Assembly: GCA_018242185.1 (NCBI GenBank)
Contig: JAFECK010000003.1
Location: 1-64,000, forward strand
Origin: Pseudomonadota bacterium
GTDB taxonomy: Bacteria > Pseudomonadota > Alphaproteobacteria > Rickettsiales > Midichloriaceae
Direction: 5' to 3'
DNA length: 64,000 nt
Below are positions 46,142 to 55,494 of the stretch, in pieces; position 1 is the stretch's first letter, and every line of letters begins with the position of its first letter. Below the pieces are notes generated by a model, which did not search any database, was not told the DNA's origin, and saw only the letters and a list, made by a program, of their open reading frames with translations. The position numbers were made by a program, and so were the translations under genes.

Positions 46142-46357
46142 ATGGCAGTACCTAAAAGAAAAACTTCAAAATCAAGACGCGATCAGCGCAGATCACATCA
46201 TGCTCTGAAGTCAATCTTCCACATCGGCTTTGACAACACGACTGGCGAGCCGCATCTTTCTCACCAGATGAATTTAAAAGATGGGCACTACGGTGGGCGT
46301 CAAATCATCGCTCAATCTAATAATAACGATGCAGAGCAAGAAGCTACTGAGCAATAG
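46142..46357 (+). CDS. rpmF: 50S ribosomal protein L32
   Basis: 71 residues; start MAVPKRKTSKSRRDQRRSHH is typical. It is about ten residues longer than usual, with an acidic C-terminus. AGGAG precedes the start. plsX follows, the usual bacterial pairing. Confidence 0.96.
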   Translation: MAVPKRKTSKSRRDQRRSHHALKSIFHIGFDNTTGEPHLSHQMNLKDGHYGGRQIIAQSNNNDAEQEATEQ

Positions 46358-46380
46358 CTCCATAGCTTGCGTACAGGCAC

Positions 46381-47454
46381 ATGTCAGACAAAGTAATAAT
46401 AAGCGTTGATGGTATGGGGGGCAGTAACGCTCCTAGAGCAGTGGTGGAAGGTATGGCCATAGCTGCTGCAAATTGTGCGGACATGCACTTTCTGATATGT
46501 GGGCACCAGAACGTTCTTCCAGCAGTTTTAAGCGAATTCCCTGAACTACAAGGGCGATATAAGTTTATGCACGCGGATGGCGTGGTTTTGGATAACGAAT
46601 CACCAGTGCGCGCTTTACGTTATGGTCAGGATTCTAGTATGCGTGCTGCTATCGATGCTGTTAAAAACGAACAAGCTATAGCATGCGTATCCTCCGGGAA
46701 TACAGGCGCTTTGATGGTTATGTCAAAAATGGTACTGGGTATGCTTGAAGACATCAGCCGGCCTGCAATAGTGGGGGTTATGCCAAACCGCGCAGGTGGG
46801 ACAGTGTTATTGGATATGGGTGCCAACACCGAATGCGATGAGTACAACCTATTCCAGTTCGCCTTGATGGGTGCATCTTATGCAAAAATCTGCTTAAAAC
46901 GTGCTAACCCTAGAATCGGGGTGTTGAATGTAGGGGTTGAAGAGATCAAAGGTACTACATTACAAAAACGTACGTATGAATTACTCCAAAACTCTAACCT
47001 AAATTTTAAGGGTTATGTTGAAGGTTTTGACTTAATAGAAGGCACTGTAGATGTTATAGTAACTGACGGGTTTACTGGGAATATTGTGCTCAAAACTGCC
47101 GAGGGAACAGCTAAGCTTTGCGTTGAATATATGAAGGTTGCACTGAAGAGCACTATACTGAGCCGAATCGGTGGTTTCTTAGTGCGTAAAGCAATCAAAA
47201 AGCAGTTCGACAAAATCGACACGCGTGAGGTTAATGGCGCCATGTTTGCGGGTATTAACGGGATAGTGGTTAAAAGCCATGGCAGTGCCGAATCTAAAGC
47301 CTTTGCTAGTGCGCTCAAATTGGCCTATGAGTTAGCCAAACGTAGGGTAAATCAAGATATAGCAGCAGAATTGGCGTCGTTGCGCGTGGACTCTCCTGCT
47401 TCTCTGCATCCTACTCTTATGGGCAAAATAAAGAAAACTCTAGGAATGAACTAG
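46381..47454 (+). CDS. plsX: phosphate acyltransferase PlsX
   Basis: 357 residues. Makes acyl-phosphate from acyl-ACP for phospholipid synthesis. Seen: IISVDGMGGSNAPRAVVEG at the start, SSGNTGALMVMSKM, VLLDMGANTECDEYNLFQFA and TDGFTGNIVLKTAEGTA. In many relatives fabH and ihfA follow; here an unrelated convergent gene follows, so the usual operon is cut after plsX. Confidence 0.97.
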   Translation: MSDKVIISVDGMGGSNAPRAVVEGMAIAAANCADMHFLICGHQNVLPAVLSEFPELQGRYKFMHADGVVLDNESPVRALRYGQDSSMRAAIDAVKNEQAIACVSSGNTGALMVMSKMVLGMLEDISRPAIVGVMPNRAGGTVLLDMGANTECDEYNLFQFALMGASYAKICLKRANPRIGVLNVGVEEIKGTTLQKRTYELLQNSNLNFKGYVEGFDLIEGTVDVIVTDGFTGNIVLKTAEGTAKLCVEYMKVALKSTILSRIGGFLVRKAIKKQFDKIDTREVNGAMFAGINGIVVKSHGSAESKAFASALKLAYELAKRRVNQDIAAELASLRVDSPASLHPTLMGKIKKTLGMN

Positions 47455-47467
47455 GTGTTGATACCAC

Positions 47468-48148
47468 TTAGTATTTATCTCTATTCTGCTCAACTTCTGG
47501 TACGCCCACTTTACTGCGCCAGTCATAGCTTACCAATTCTATACTTATAATTGCTTCTATATTTGGCGCTGCGACTATCTCTATAGCGGCATCTGCTATA
47601 GATACAAGCCAACTCCATAACCTAACAGCCTCATGGGCGATAGCATTGCAACATTGGACCAGAGCGAGCATTGCCGGGTCATAAACAACATAAGCCATGC
47701 ATAAAGGTGTCGCTACTGCCATACTCCATAGATCCATGTTTTGTTCGGCATCTATAGGCGGAGCATCCACTGCTTTACTCTCTTGACCGTACAAAAACCA
47801 TCTATTGGCAATTTGTATGGTGTTTTCTTGGCCGATTACTGCTCTGTGCAATTCTTCTATATGTTCGTGGGTGCTGGTATTCTGGCTTCCTCCAGGGCGT
47901 TTTATGATTTCTTCCAATAACACCATTTCCATAGAGTTATTTGTGCTGATCCCATTTTTTTTAGCGGCAATACTTGCAGAGGCGACTTTTATCTCGGCAT
48001 TTGGCACTACAACAGGCACTGCTAATAATTCTCGAGAAACACCAGAATGTTCGTGAGTTGGACCAGTGTCGGCATCATCTATTGAGCCGTAAGATTTTTT
48101 CGCAAAATACCATAACGCCATGACAAAAAGGGCAAGCAAAACCACCAT
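47468..48148 (-). CDS. membrane-anchored protein of unknown function
   Basis: 226 residues with an N-terminal membrane helix (VVLLALFVMALWYFA) and a soluble part of mixed character, with a moderately hydrophobic stretch (about 135-175) containing two adjacent Cys. No family recognised. The start ATG has AAGG seven bases upstream. A CtrA-like box lies 49-64 bases before the start, so it may be cell-cycle controlled. Confidence 0.65.
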   Translation of the reverse strand: MVVLLALFVMALWYFAKKSYGSIDDADTGPTHEHSGVSRELLAVPVVVPNAEIKVASASIAAKKNGISTNNSMEMVLLEEIIKRPGGSQNTSTHEHIEELHRAVIGQENTIQIANRWFLYGQESKAVDAPPIDAEQNMDLWSMAVATPLCMAYVVYDPAMLALVQCCNAIAHEAVRLWSWLVSIADAAIEIVAAPNIEAIISIELVSYDWRSKVGVPEVEQNRDKY

Positions 48149-48196
48149 AGAAAGACCTTGAATAATATTGGTCTTTCAAGGATCTAATAGGGATGG

Positions 48197-48212
48197 TTAA
48201 AGAATAGTTAAC
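48197..48212. promoter_or_regulatory. CtrA-like box (TTAA-N7-TTAAC)
   Basis: TTAA AGAATAG TTAAC fits the CtrA consensus and sits upstream of the unknown membrane gene, where activator sites usually lie. Confidence 0.5.
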
Positions 48213-48253
48213 ATATTCGTAGGTTAGTAATGGCTTAGGAGCTATCCGCGGTG

Positions 48254-48997
48254 TTACCGCCAATACTCGTATATCCATCGAGTTGGTAAGAAGCGGTAGA
48301 ACATGTTTTTACCTGGGTACTTCCCAAGCGCGGCTTCGTGCGGTTTTGGGTGGCCATGAAACGCTATTATTTTGACGCGAGCAGGAATTTTGGGTTCGAA
48401 TATCCAAGACAAAGGCCAGTAACTTATGCAATGCCGTTTAAAACTGCGGCACCACTCTGCAGGCCAGTAATTAAGGGCCTTACCGCTGCCAGTCACTTGT
48501 TTGGAAAAAAAGGTTTGTCCATTAGGATGAGTCTCGCAAGCCGTCAAGGGGTCTTTTGCATAAGCATCATAAATAAAATGACATTTTTCTGGATTAAACC
48601 GAAATACAGAAGAATTGCCGATGCCGCGCCCCATCTGCGTCCAATTTTCTATAATACAAATATCATCCTCTTGCCCGTATTCGAAGAAAGAATCTAAGTC
48701 TTCTATGATAATTAAGTCGAGATCAAGGAATAGAGTCTTGCCTTTAACATCCGCTAATGTTTCGCGTTTGAAAATGCCTATTTTACGCCATGGGGAAACC
48801 TGATACTGCTCTGGTATTACCATTTCTGGCAAAGGCTTCACTTCTATATTCGGGTGGAAATCTTTTGCGTCATCTGTCATGCAAATAAAGCGCACAGGCC
48901 CTTTTAGATTGCGCTTCACCATAGAATAGAGCCGATTCACATAACTAGCGTCATAAGATATCCCCCACTTTATGCAGACAACATTAACAGCAGCCAT
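48254..48997 (-). CDS. nucleotide-diphospho-sugar glycosyltransferase-like protein
   Basis: 247 residues, GT-A-like (GT8-related) with a DLDLII metal motif, NSSVFRFNPEKC and a C-terminal AFHGHPKPHEA segment. Likely decorates a surface polysaccharide; substrate unknown. GAGAGG precedes the start. Transcribed alone on the minus strand. Confidence 0.75.
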   Translation of the reverse strand: MAAVNVVCIKWGISYDASYVNRLYSMVKRNLKGPVRFICMTDDAKDFHPNIEVKPLPEMVIPEQYQVSPWRKIGIFKRETLADVKGKTLFLDLDLIIIEDLDSFFEYGQEDDICIIENWTQMGRGIGNSSVFRFNPEKCHFIYDAYAKDPLTACETHPNGQTFFSKQVTGSGKALNYWPAEWCRSFKRHCISYWPLSWIFEPKIPARVKIIAFHGHPKPHEAALGKYPGKNMFYRFLPTRWIYEYWR

Positions 48998-49144
48998 AGC
49001 TATACCTCTCTTGTAATAACGATACGTAGGATCATAGCAATCATCTACCCTTTGTCAAGGTGGTGGTTTAGGCTTGTTCTTACGTGGTACTAAAAGTCTG
49101 ACCCATAGGTCGCAGAGTTTTTTATGTCCGAATCAGGATTCAGG

Positions 49145-49993
49145 TTAGTTCAAGTGTCTCATAAACTTATTATCGGGTGAGAGAACCATCACGGTATCAT
49201 CAGGCGTTATAGTTTTCTGGTAAACACGCATGCTACGGAAGAAGTCGAAAAATTCTGGATCACGACCAACTGCCTCATTGAATATCTTTAACGCTTCCGC
49301 ATCTCCTTCGCCACGTAGCTTCTCTGCTGCTTCTCTTGCCTCTGCTACAATAATCACTTTATCTTTATCCGCTGTGGCCATTATTTTCTCGGCCTCTGCC
49401 GCGCCGCTAGCGCGAATCTCACGCGCTTCTTTTTCTCTGTCGGTGCGCATGCGTCTAGAGACGGCCTCGCGGCTCTTATCTGGTAAGTCAGCTCTGGATA
49501 TGCGCACGTCTAATACTGCTACGCCGAAACTTTTCGCTTCATTGTTTACCAAATCTCTGATGGAGCGCATAATACCAGCACGTTCATCGCTTAAAAGCGC
49601 TTTAAATGGCTTGCTTCCCAATACCTGGCGCAAGCTAGAATCTAGTATGGTGTCTAAGCGTGCTTTGAATTTAACCTCATTCTGAGCAGCTTGATAAAAC
49701 TTCAGAGTATCAGTGATTTGGTACTTCACAAAAGCATCGACCCGCATTGTTTTTTGATCTAGTGCGATCACTTCACTAGTGTCTGCATATAGGTTTTGGA
49801 TTCGCTTATCGAACAGCAATACGTTCTGAATAAATGGTACTTTAAACGTCAGACCTGGCGCCACAACCATGCGTCGTGGCTCGCCGAATTGTAGAATCAA
49901 CGCCTGCTGCCTTTGATCAAGAATGAAAAGCGAGTTTATTGCCAATATTACGATAAGCCCAATAAAAACTATTATGGATGAAAACTTTTGCAT
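49145..49993 (-). CDS. hflC: HflC, FtsH-modulating SPFH protein
   Basis: 282 residues. N-terminal membrane anchor (SIIVFIGLIVILAINSLFIL) and SPFH/prohibitin domain (about 25-190), then a Glu/Lys/Ala-rich coiled coil and a normal C-terminus. With HflK it forms a periplasmic cage round the FtsH protease. Lies three bases after hflK. Confidence 0.96.
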   Translation of the reverse strand: MQKFSSIIVFIGLIVILAINSLFILDQRQQALILQFGEPRRMVVAPGLTFKVPFIQNVLLFDKRIQNLYADTSEVIALDQKTMRVDAFVKYQITDTLKFYQAAQNEVKFKARLDTILDSSLRQVLGSKPFKALLSDERAGIMRSIRDLVNNEAKSFGVAVLDVRISRADLPDKSREAVSRRMRTDREKEAREIRASGAAEAEKIMATADKDKVIIVAEAREAAEKLRGEGDAEALKIFNEAVGRDPEFFDFFRSMRVYQKTITPDDTVMVLSPDNKFMRHLN

Positions 49994-49996
49994 ATC

Positions 49997-51193
49997 TTAC
50001 TCCTTTTTATCTGTAGCGCCAGCGCCGCTATTGCCATCAGTTGCTGAACTTTGGTCCTTGGGCGCAAGCTGCTTTTTCTTAGCTAGTAATTCTGGTATAC
50101 CAACTATTGGTACCGTGCCATTTTTTGCATCAAGAATCACTTTATTCATTCCTTTCAACGTCTGCTCCATGGTATCCCAATACATACGTTTACGAGTGGT
50201 ATCCTTTGCTGTCTTATACTGCTCGTATACAGCAAGGAATCGTGAAGAATCACCACGAGCGGTTGCTACAACTTGGCTCTTATATCCTTCAGCTTCTTGT
50301 ATGATGCCGGCAGCTTCCCCAGAAGCGCGTGGAACCACATCATTCCGATAGGCGTATGCGCGATTTATCTCGCGCTCACGGTCTGCTCGTGCCGACTGCA
50401 CATCACGATAAGCATCAATAACGTCTTTTGGCGGCTCTACCCGCAGCATTTGTAAACGTACAACCTCTACTCCCATGTTGTAGCTATTAAGTATGTCTTG
50501 TAAAAGCTTCTTAGCTTCTTGCTCTATATTATAGCGTTCTTCAGCTAGCGCATCCGCTATTCTGGCCTTGCCTAAAACTTCACGCATAGCGCTTTCAGCT
50601 GCGGTTTTTACCGTGTTCTCGCCGGGCAAATCGCGCACGTTGAATAGATATTTCATCGCATCGTTAATTTTCCACTGCACATCAAAATCTATGTCGATAA
50701 TATTTTCGTCTCCAGTTAACATCATACTTTCTTGCGGTATATTTTGCCCTTCTCCATCGTCTTTTTCGTATGAACGTGGCATGCCGCCACTACGAGAACG
50801 GAAGCCAATCTCTTCACGATTAATCCTGGTTACGCTCACTTTAGTCAGGGCCTCAATGGGCTCAGGAAGATGGTAATTCAAGCCGGGTCCTGCAGTGCGT
50901 ACATAACGACCAAAGCGGAGCACCACGCCTTCTTCGTCTGGCTGTAGTGTGTATAACCCGGTTAACAGCCACATAAGCGCGGCAATGCCTGCAAATAAGC
51001 TCAAGCCTTTCCATCCAGTAGGAGTGTAACGTCCGCTTCCATCGCCGTTGCTACCTTTGCCATTACCCTTGCCGACTTGATTCATTAGATTAACAAAACG
51101 GTCCTGACTTTTTTTGAGTATCTCATCGAGCCTTTCTGGCTTGTCACCACCACTACCTTTATCCCACGGATTGATGAATTTGGCGAATATCAT
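49997..51193 (-). CDS. hflK: HflK, FtsH-modulating SPFH protein
   Basis: 398 residues. Gly-rich N-terminal cytoplasmic part (NQVGKGNGKGSNGDGSGR), membrane helix (about 66-85), SPFH domain (LQPDEEGVVLRFGRYV, AGPGLNYHLPEPIE) and coiled coil. Divergent from mrp, 71 bases apart. Confidence 0.96.
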   Translation of the reverse strand: MIFAKFINPWDKGSGGDKPERLDEILKKSQDRFVNLMNQVGKGNGKGSNGDGSGRYTPTGWKGLSLFAGIAALMWLLTGLYTLQPDEEGVVLRFGRYVRTAGPGLNYHLPEPIEALTKVSVTRINREEIGFRSRSGGMPRSYEKDDGEGQNIPQESMMLTGDENIIDIDFDVQWKINDAMKYLFNVRDLPGENTVKTAAESAMREVLGKARIADALAEERYNIEQEAKKLLQDILNSYNMGVEVVRLQMLRVEPPKDVIDAYRDVQSARADREREINRAYAYRNDVVPRASGEAAGIIQEAEGYKSQVVATARGDSSRFLAVYEQYKTAKDTTRKRMYWDTMEQTLKGMNKVILDAKNGTVPIVGIPELLAKKKQLAPKDQSSATDGNSGAGATDKKE

Positions 51194-51264
51194 ATATATT
51201 CCTTTATGCGTTCTTTTATGATACCATTATTGGCGCCGTTAACCTAATAAAGAGGCGCTATTTC

Positions 51265-52302
51265 ATGGAACAGCAAGAGATTCTATCAGCGTTAAAAGCT
51301 GAACGCAAGTCATCTTTGGATGATTTATCAATGCTATACAGCGGGCATCAGTTTAAGGGCGGCATACTCACTATTATTCTACAAATTGATGTGGCCCTTG
51401 ATGATGTCGCTCGTAAGCATTTGGAGGTGCGAGCCAAAGCTGCCTTAAGTAAGTTGCCAGAAATCGCTGAAGGGGCTTCTATACGTGTTGTCTTTACTAG
51501 TGCACAAGCCATGCAAAAGAGTGTAAATACACCGAAGCAGGGTAAGATAAGGATGAAACCTGAAGGCGTGCGTAAAATTATTTTAGTTACTTCGGGTAAG
51601 GGCGGGGTAGGTAAGTCTACAGTAGCAGCAAATTTGGCGATTGCACTCATGGATCTCGGGCACAAAGTAGGCTTATTAGATGCAGATATATACGGTCCGT
51701 CTACCCCAAAACTATTCGGAGTACAAAAGCAGCCCAACCTAGAGAATGATTATATGCTTCCCATAACAAGTTGCGGCATTTCTCTTATGTCTATGGGCTT
51801 TTTGGTAGCGCCTGAAACCGCAGCAGTATGGCGTGGACCAATGGTGAGCAAGGCGCTGCAGCATATGCTGATGCAGACAAAATGGGGGAATTTGGATTAT
51901 TTGATCATAGACACTCCTCCCGGTACTGGCGACGTACATCTATCATTGGCTGAAAATTACCAGGTTGATGCAGCTATAGTAGTGACCACTCCTCAAGACC
52001 TCGCGGTTATTGATGCGCAAAAAACAGTTGATATGTTTGCTAAAGTAGGCATCCCTGTATTAGGGGTGGTGGAAAATATGTCCTACCTTATAGATACTGC
52101 TAGTGGCAACCATATATATATATTCGGCAAAGACGGTGGAGTTAATTTAGCTAAAAAGCATGACATACCAATACTTGCGCAAATTCCACTTATTCCAGAG
52201 GTGGCAAGCTCATCTGACGCCGGCAAACCCCTTACTTATTACAAACATAACTCTGGTATCACCCATATTTTCACCGCTCTAGCTCAATCTGTAGCTCGAT
52301 AG
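51265..52302 (+). CDS. Mrp/ApbC-type P-loop ATPase
   Basis: 345 residues. N-terminal MIP18/DUF59-like domain (about 1-90), then the deviant Walker A SGKGGVGKSTVAANLA, LLDADIYGPS and IDTPPGTGDVHLS. Family members carry Fe-S clusters to apoproteins. The usual CXXC after ENMSYF is absent: the region reads ENMSYLIDTASGNHIYIFG, so cluster binding by the standard site is doubtful. Confidence 0.9.
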   Translation: MEQQEILSALKAERKSSLDDLSMLYSGHQFKGGILTIILQIDVALDDVARKHLEVRAKAALSKLPEIAEGASIRVVFTSAQAMQKSVNTPKQGKIRMKPEGVRKIILVTSGKGGVGKSTVAANLAIALMDLGHKVGLLDADIYGPSTPKLFGVQKQPNLENDYMLPITSCGISLMSMGFLVAPETAAVWRGPMVSKALQHMLMQTKWGNLDYLIIDTPPGTGDVHLSLAENYQVDAAIVVTTPQDLAVIDAQKTVDMFAKVGIPVLGVVENMSYLIDTASGNHIYIFGKDGGVNLAKKHDIPILAQIPLIPEVASSSDAGKPLTYYKHNSGITHIFTALAQSVAR

Positions 52303-52454
52303 CAACATAGTATAAAATACTTAACATATTATTGTTATTTGAAGTTGTATGCTGCGCAGCTATATGTTCGAATATGGTTGTGATAGTTCTTTGCAGTTAG
52401 TACTTAGTGCTAAATGCGGGGCGCTGTAGTTATTTAATTAATAAGGACAAGAAA

Positions 52455-53690
52455 ATGACAAAAAAAATTGCATTAGCCGCCCTTGCAGTATGTGGACTGG
52501 CTGGTTCTGCGCTTGCAGATAGCCATCCCACTGTAACTCTAGGTGGCCACTTGGACACATATTGGGGTTTTGTCGACGAGCGCGACGAGTTCCGTTATGA
52601 AGATCCACAAGATATTGCTGGAAGCGATAGGCGTCGTGACCATGCATTGGTCAATGAAACCAAAATTATCGTGCGTGCAGACGGCAAGCTAGACAACATG
52701 TACAACATTAAGTACGGTGGTTTGATTTACCTAAACGCTGATGCCTCTGATGATCATTATGATGATGAGTATAATGCGCAACAAACTATGGCATACTTTG
52801 AAGGTATGTTTGGTCGTATAGAAGCTGGTAGCTATACTGGTGCTAGCCATGCATTACACGTTAGTGCTACTCAAATAGCTAGAGGACACAGTGGTGTTGA
52901 TGGCGGTGGAATCGATAGTGACTGGTGGAAGTGGATCAACCCAAGTGGTCAGTGGGATCCAATCATTAACCAACACGTTCTAGTGCCACAGTTGTTTACC
53001 AACAACGTTGCTATAGCTGGTATCAAAGGAGTAAATGCTACTAAGATTACTTACTTTACGCCAATATATTATGGCTTCCAAGGTGGTGTAACTTACATAC
53101 CTGACCTAGAGTCTTTTGGCACTGTAAATGAAGCTATGGGCGTATTTAAATACGAATCTTTCTCTCAAGGTGCTATATATCGCGATGTAGTTGAGGGTGG
53201 TATCCATTACGCTGGCAAAGTTATGCATAACGTAGGTATTAAAGCCGCTTTAGTTGGCCAAATGGGCGATCCAAAGAGCTTTGATGGAGAAGACTATCAC
53301 AGACTACGTGCTTGGGAAGCTGGTCTTGCTGCGCACTGGATGAACTGGACTGTTGCAGGTGCATTTGCTAACCAAGGCAAGTCTGGTCAAACAAGCGGCG
53401 CTACTGGTACCGAGAACCGTTACTGGAACGTTGGTGTTGCTTATGAGCATGGTCCATTCGGTGTGAGCCTGACCTACGCTTCTAGCAAATCGCACCTTGA
53501 GCTTGATACTTCAGAAAGCGAGAAGAGCCATGTTCGCACATTCGGCGCTGGCGCAGACTGGAGACTCGCAAAAGGTGTGAAGTTGTATGCTGATGTAGTA
53601 CACTTCAGCTTGCATCTTGCTGATGACAATGCTACTGAGCTTGGCAACAGAGGTACTGTTGTTCGTGTTGGTTCATTGTTGAACTTCTAA
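52455..53690 (+). CDS. outer-membrane porin, tandem copy 1
   Basis: 411 residues. Signal peptide TKKIALAALAVCGLAGSALA cleaved before DSHPT. Beta-strand protein of the general porin type, ending GTVVRVGSLLNF with the C-terminal Phe needed for outer-membrane insertion. The ATG is preceded by AAGGAC; a longer frame to 52407 precedes it without a ribosome site. The gene shares signal peptide, start and end with the copy at 54028. Codons 68-163 are nearly the same DNA in both; the loop regions between and after differ. Confidence 0.93.
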   Translation: MTKKIALAALAVCGLAGSALADSHPTVTLGGHLDTYWGFVDERDEFRYEDPQDIAGSDRRRDHALVNETKIIVRADGKLDNMYNIKYGGLIYLNADASDDHYDDEYNAQQTMAYFEGMFGRIEAGSYTGASHALHVSATQIARGHSGVDGGGIDSDWWKWINPSGQWDPIINQHVLVPQLFTNNVAIAGIKGVNATKITYFTPIYYGFQGGVTYIPDLESFGTVNEAMGVFKYESFSQGAIYRDVVEGGIHYAGKVMHNVGIKAALVGQMGDPKSFDGEDYHRLRAWEAGLAAHWMNWTVAGAFANQGKSGQTSGATGTENRYWNVGVAYEHGPFGVSLTYASSKSHLELDTSESEKSHVRTFGAGADWRLAKGVKLYADVVHFSLHLADDNATELGNRGTVVRVGSLLNF

Positions 53691-53721
53691 TTGCGAAGTA
53701 CAAGCTTTGATAAGCTAGAAG

Positions 53722-53752
53722 AGGCCGAGGTTGTAATGATCTCGGCCTTTTT
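53722..53752 (+). terminator. rho-independent terminator after porin copy 1
   Basis: Arms AGGCCGAG and CTCGGCCT with an 11-base loop, followed by T residues. Confidence 0.9.
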
Positions 53753-53828
53753 GTATGGCGTACAACCCAATCTTAATATTGTAATCGCTCTATGTGTTTC
53801 AAGGGGGTATGGGCAGTTTGGTGCGAGC

Positions 53829-53900
53829 GCCACAAATTGGCAACAGAGGCGTTGTCGCTCCTGTTAGTTCATTATTGAGCGTCTAGTTGCGAGGCGTAAG
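53829..53900 (+). pseudogene. remnant of a porin 3' end
   Basis: The sequence reads like the end of the two flanking porins: CAACAGAGGCGTTGTCGCTC and TTAGTTCATTATTGAGCGTC, then TAG and GCGAGGCGTAAG after the stop, as after copy 2. The upstream part of a gene is missing. It is what is left of a third tandem copy, or of an unequal exchange. Confidence 0.75.
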
Positions 53901-54027
53901 CATTTTTGCATGTGGCATCTATACAACGCAATAGAAATAAATTAAAAATATTTGAATATTAATAGTGTAAACGCATAGGGCTTCCATATCATGGGAATGG
54001 AATAGTTTAATTATTATGGGAAACACC

Positions 54028-55266
54028 ATGACAAAAAAAATTGCGTTAGCGGCCCTGGCAGTGTATGGGCTTGCTAGTTCAGCCATTGCAGACAGCCACC
54101 CTACTGTAACAATAGGCGGACATTTTGATACATACTGGGGTTATGTGTCAGAACTTACACCGCCCCAGGGTATCATAACATTACTTGCCTTGGATGATTC
54201 TACCCGCAGAGACAATGCTCTGGTAAATGAAACCAAAATTATCGTGCGTGCAGACGGCAAGCTAGACAACATGTACAATATTAAATACGGTGGTTTGATT
54301 TACCTAAACGCTGATACTTCTGATGATCATTATGATGATGAGTATAATGCGCAACAAACCATGGCATACTTTGAAGGTATGTTTGGTCGTATAGAAGCTG
54401 GTAGCTATACTGGTGCTAGCCATGCATTACACGTGAGTGCTACTCAAATAGCTAGAGGACACAGCGGTGTTGACGGCGGTGGAATCGATAGTGACTGGTG
54501 GAAGTGGATCAACCCAGAAGGGGATATTGCTGCAATAGTAGTACAACACATTTTAGTGCCACAGCTATATACCAATAACATTGGTATTGTTGGTATAACT
54601 GGAGTTAACGCTACTAAGATTACTTACTTTACCCCGACATACAATGGCTTCCAAGGAGGTATTAGTTATATACCTGATATAGAATCGTTTGGCACTGTAG
54701 ATGAAGCTATGGGTGTCTTTAAATACGATACATTAGCAGGTGGCGGTCTTTATAAAGACATCCTCGAAGGCGGTGTACGCTATACTGGCAAGTATAAAGA
54801 TGTTGGCGTAAAAGTGGCCTTGGTCGGACAATTAGGTGATAATAAAAGATTTACTAATATTGACTATCATAGGCTTAGAGCTTGGGAATTTGGAGCAGCA
54901 GCTCGCTACTTAAACTGGGTTGTTGCTGGTGCTATTGCAGATATGCAACATTCTGGGCAGGAAGACTCTGCCCTGGGAACGAGCAATTGGTATTGGAACC
55001 TTGGTCTTGCATACGAAAATGGACCGTTTGGAATAAGCGCAACTTATGCTACCAGTAAAGGCCAGCTTAATATCGCCTTTGGTACAGGTTCAACTAAGAG
55101 CCGTGTGCATACTTTTGGCGTTGGTGTTGATTGGCAGGTAGCAAAAGGTATGAAGTTATACGCTGATCTGACTACTTTTAGCTTGAAGATTCCTGTGCCT
55201 GATAACGATCCACAAGCTGGCAACAGGGGTACTGTTGTTCGTCTGGGTTCATTATTGAGCTTCTAG
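54028..55266 (+). CDS. outer-membrane porin, tandem copy 2
   Basis: 412 residues from the Met beginning TKKIALAALAVYGLASSAIA; signal peptide cleaved before DSHPT. Same plan as copy 1 and the same ending GTVVRLGSLLSF. An ATG 12 bases earlier (54016) is possible. The strong block 54229-54516 matches copy 1 at 52656-52943 with about eight differences in 288 bases counted by eye, while other parts diverge, which fits gene conversion or recent partial duplication. A terminator follows. Confidence 0.93.
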   Translation: MTKKIALAALAVYGLASSAIADSHPTVTIGGHFDTYWGYVSELTPPQGIITLLALDDSTRRDNALVNETKIIVRADGKLDNMYNIKYGGLIYLNADTSDDHYDDEYNAQQTMAYFEGMFGRIEAGSYTGASHALHVSATQIARGHSGVDGGGIDSDWWKWINPEGDIAAIVVQHILVPQLYTNNIGIVGITGVNATKITYFTPTYNGFQGGISYIPDIESFGTVDEAMGVFKYDTLAGGGLYKDILEGGVRYTGKYKDVGVKVALVGQLGDNKRFTNIDYHRLRAWEFGAAARYLNWVVAGAIADMQHSGQEDSALGTSNWYWNLGLAYENGPFGISATYATSKGQLNIAFGTGSTKSRVHTFGVGVDWQVAKGMKLYADLTTFSLKIPVPDNDPQAGNRGTVVRLGSLLSF

Positions 55267-55284
55267 TTAGAGGCGCAAGCTTTT

Positions 55285-55314
55285 AAAGCCAGGGTTCATG
55301 GCCCTGGCTTTTTT
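55285..55314 (+). terminator. rho-independent terminator after porin copy 2
   Basis: Arms AAAGCCAGGG and CCCTGGCTTT with a loop of seven bases, followed by T residues. Confidence 0.92.
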
Positions 55315-55355
55315 ATTGCGCTATTTTCTGTATAGTATATGCTACCACCCATTAG

Positions 55356-55461
55356 CTTATTATCGATTATTACCATTTTCGATAATAACAAGCTTTCTTA
55401 TTATCTCTTGCGCTAATAAGAAACCATCTTATTATCGATTATTGACTTTTTCGATAATAAG
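55356..55461. promoter_or_regulatory. three consecutive perfect palindromes, likely operator or recombination site
   Basis: A: 55357-55388 (arms TTATTATCGA/TCGATAATAA, loop 12). B: 55394-55423 (arms TTTCTTATTA/TAATAAGAAA, loop 10). C: 55428-55461 (arms CTTATTATCGA/TCGATAATAAG, loop 12). A and C are near-copies of each other in direct repeat. C ends 17 bases before a TATAAT at 55478-55483, so its right arm covers the -35 position of that promoter. Confidence 0.8.
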
Positions 55462-55494
55462 CTAGATACTTAAACTATATAATAGGCGTTCATT

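Noticed and set aside
49230..49685. Ala/Ser-rich plus-strand frame opposite hflC
   Set aside because: Shadow of the Glu/Ala/Lys-rich coiled coil of HflC.
55356..55461. CRISPR-like array
   Set aside because: Only two near-copies of the repeat, each with internal dyad, and no spacer regularity or cas genes.
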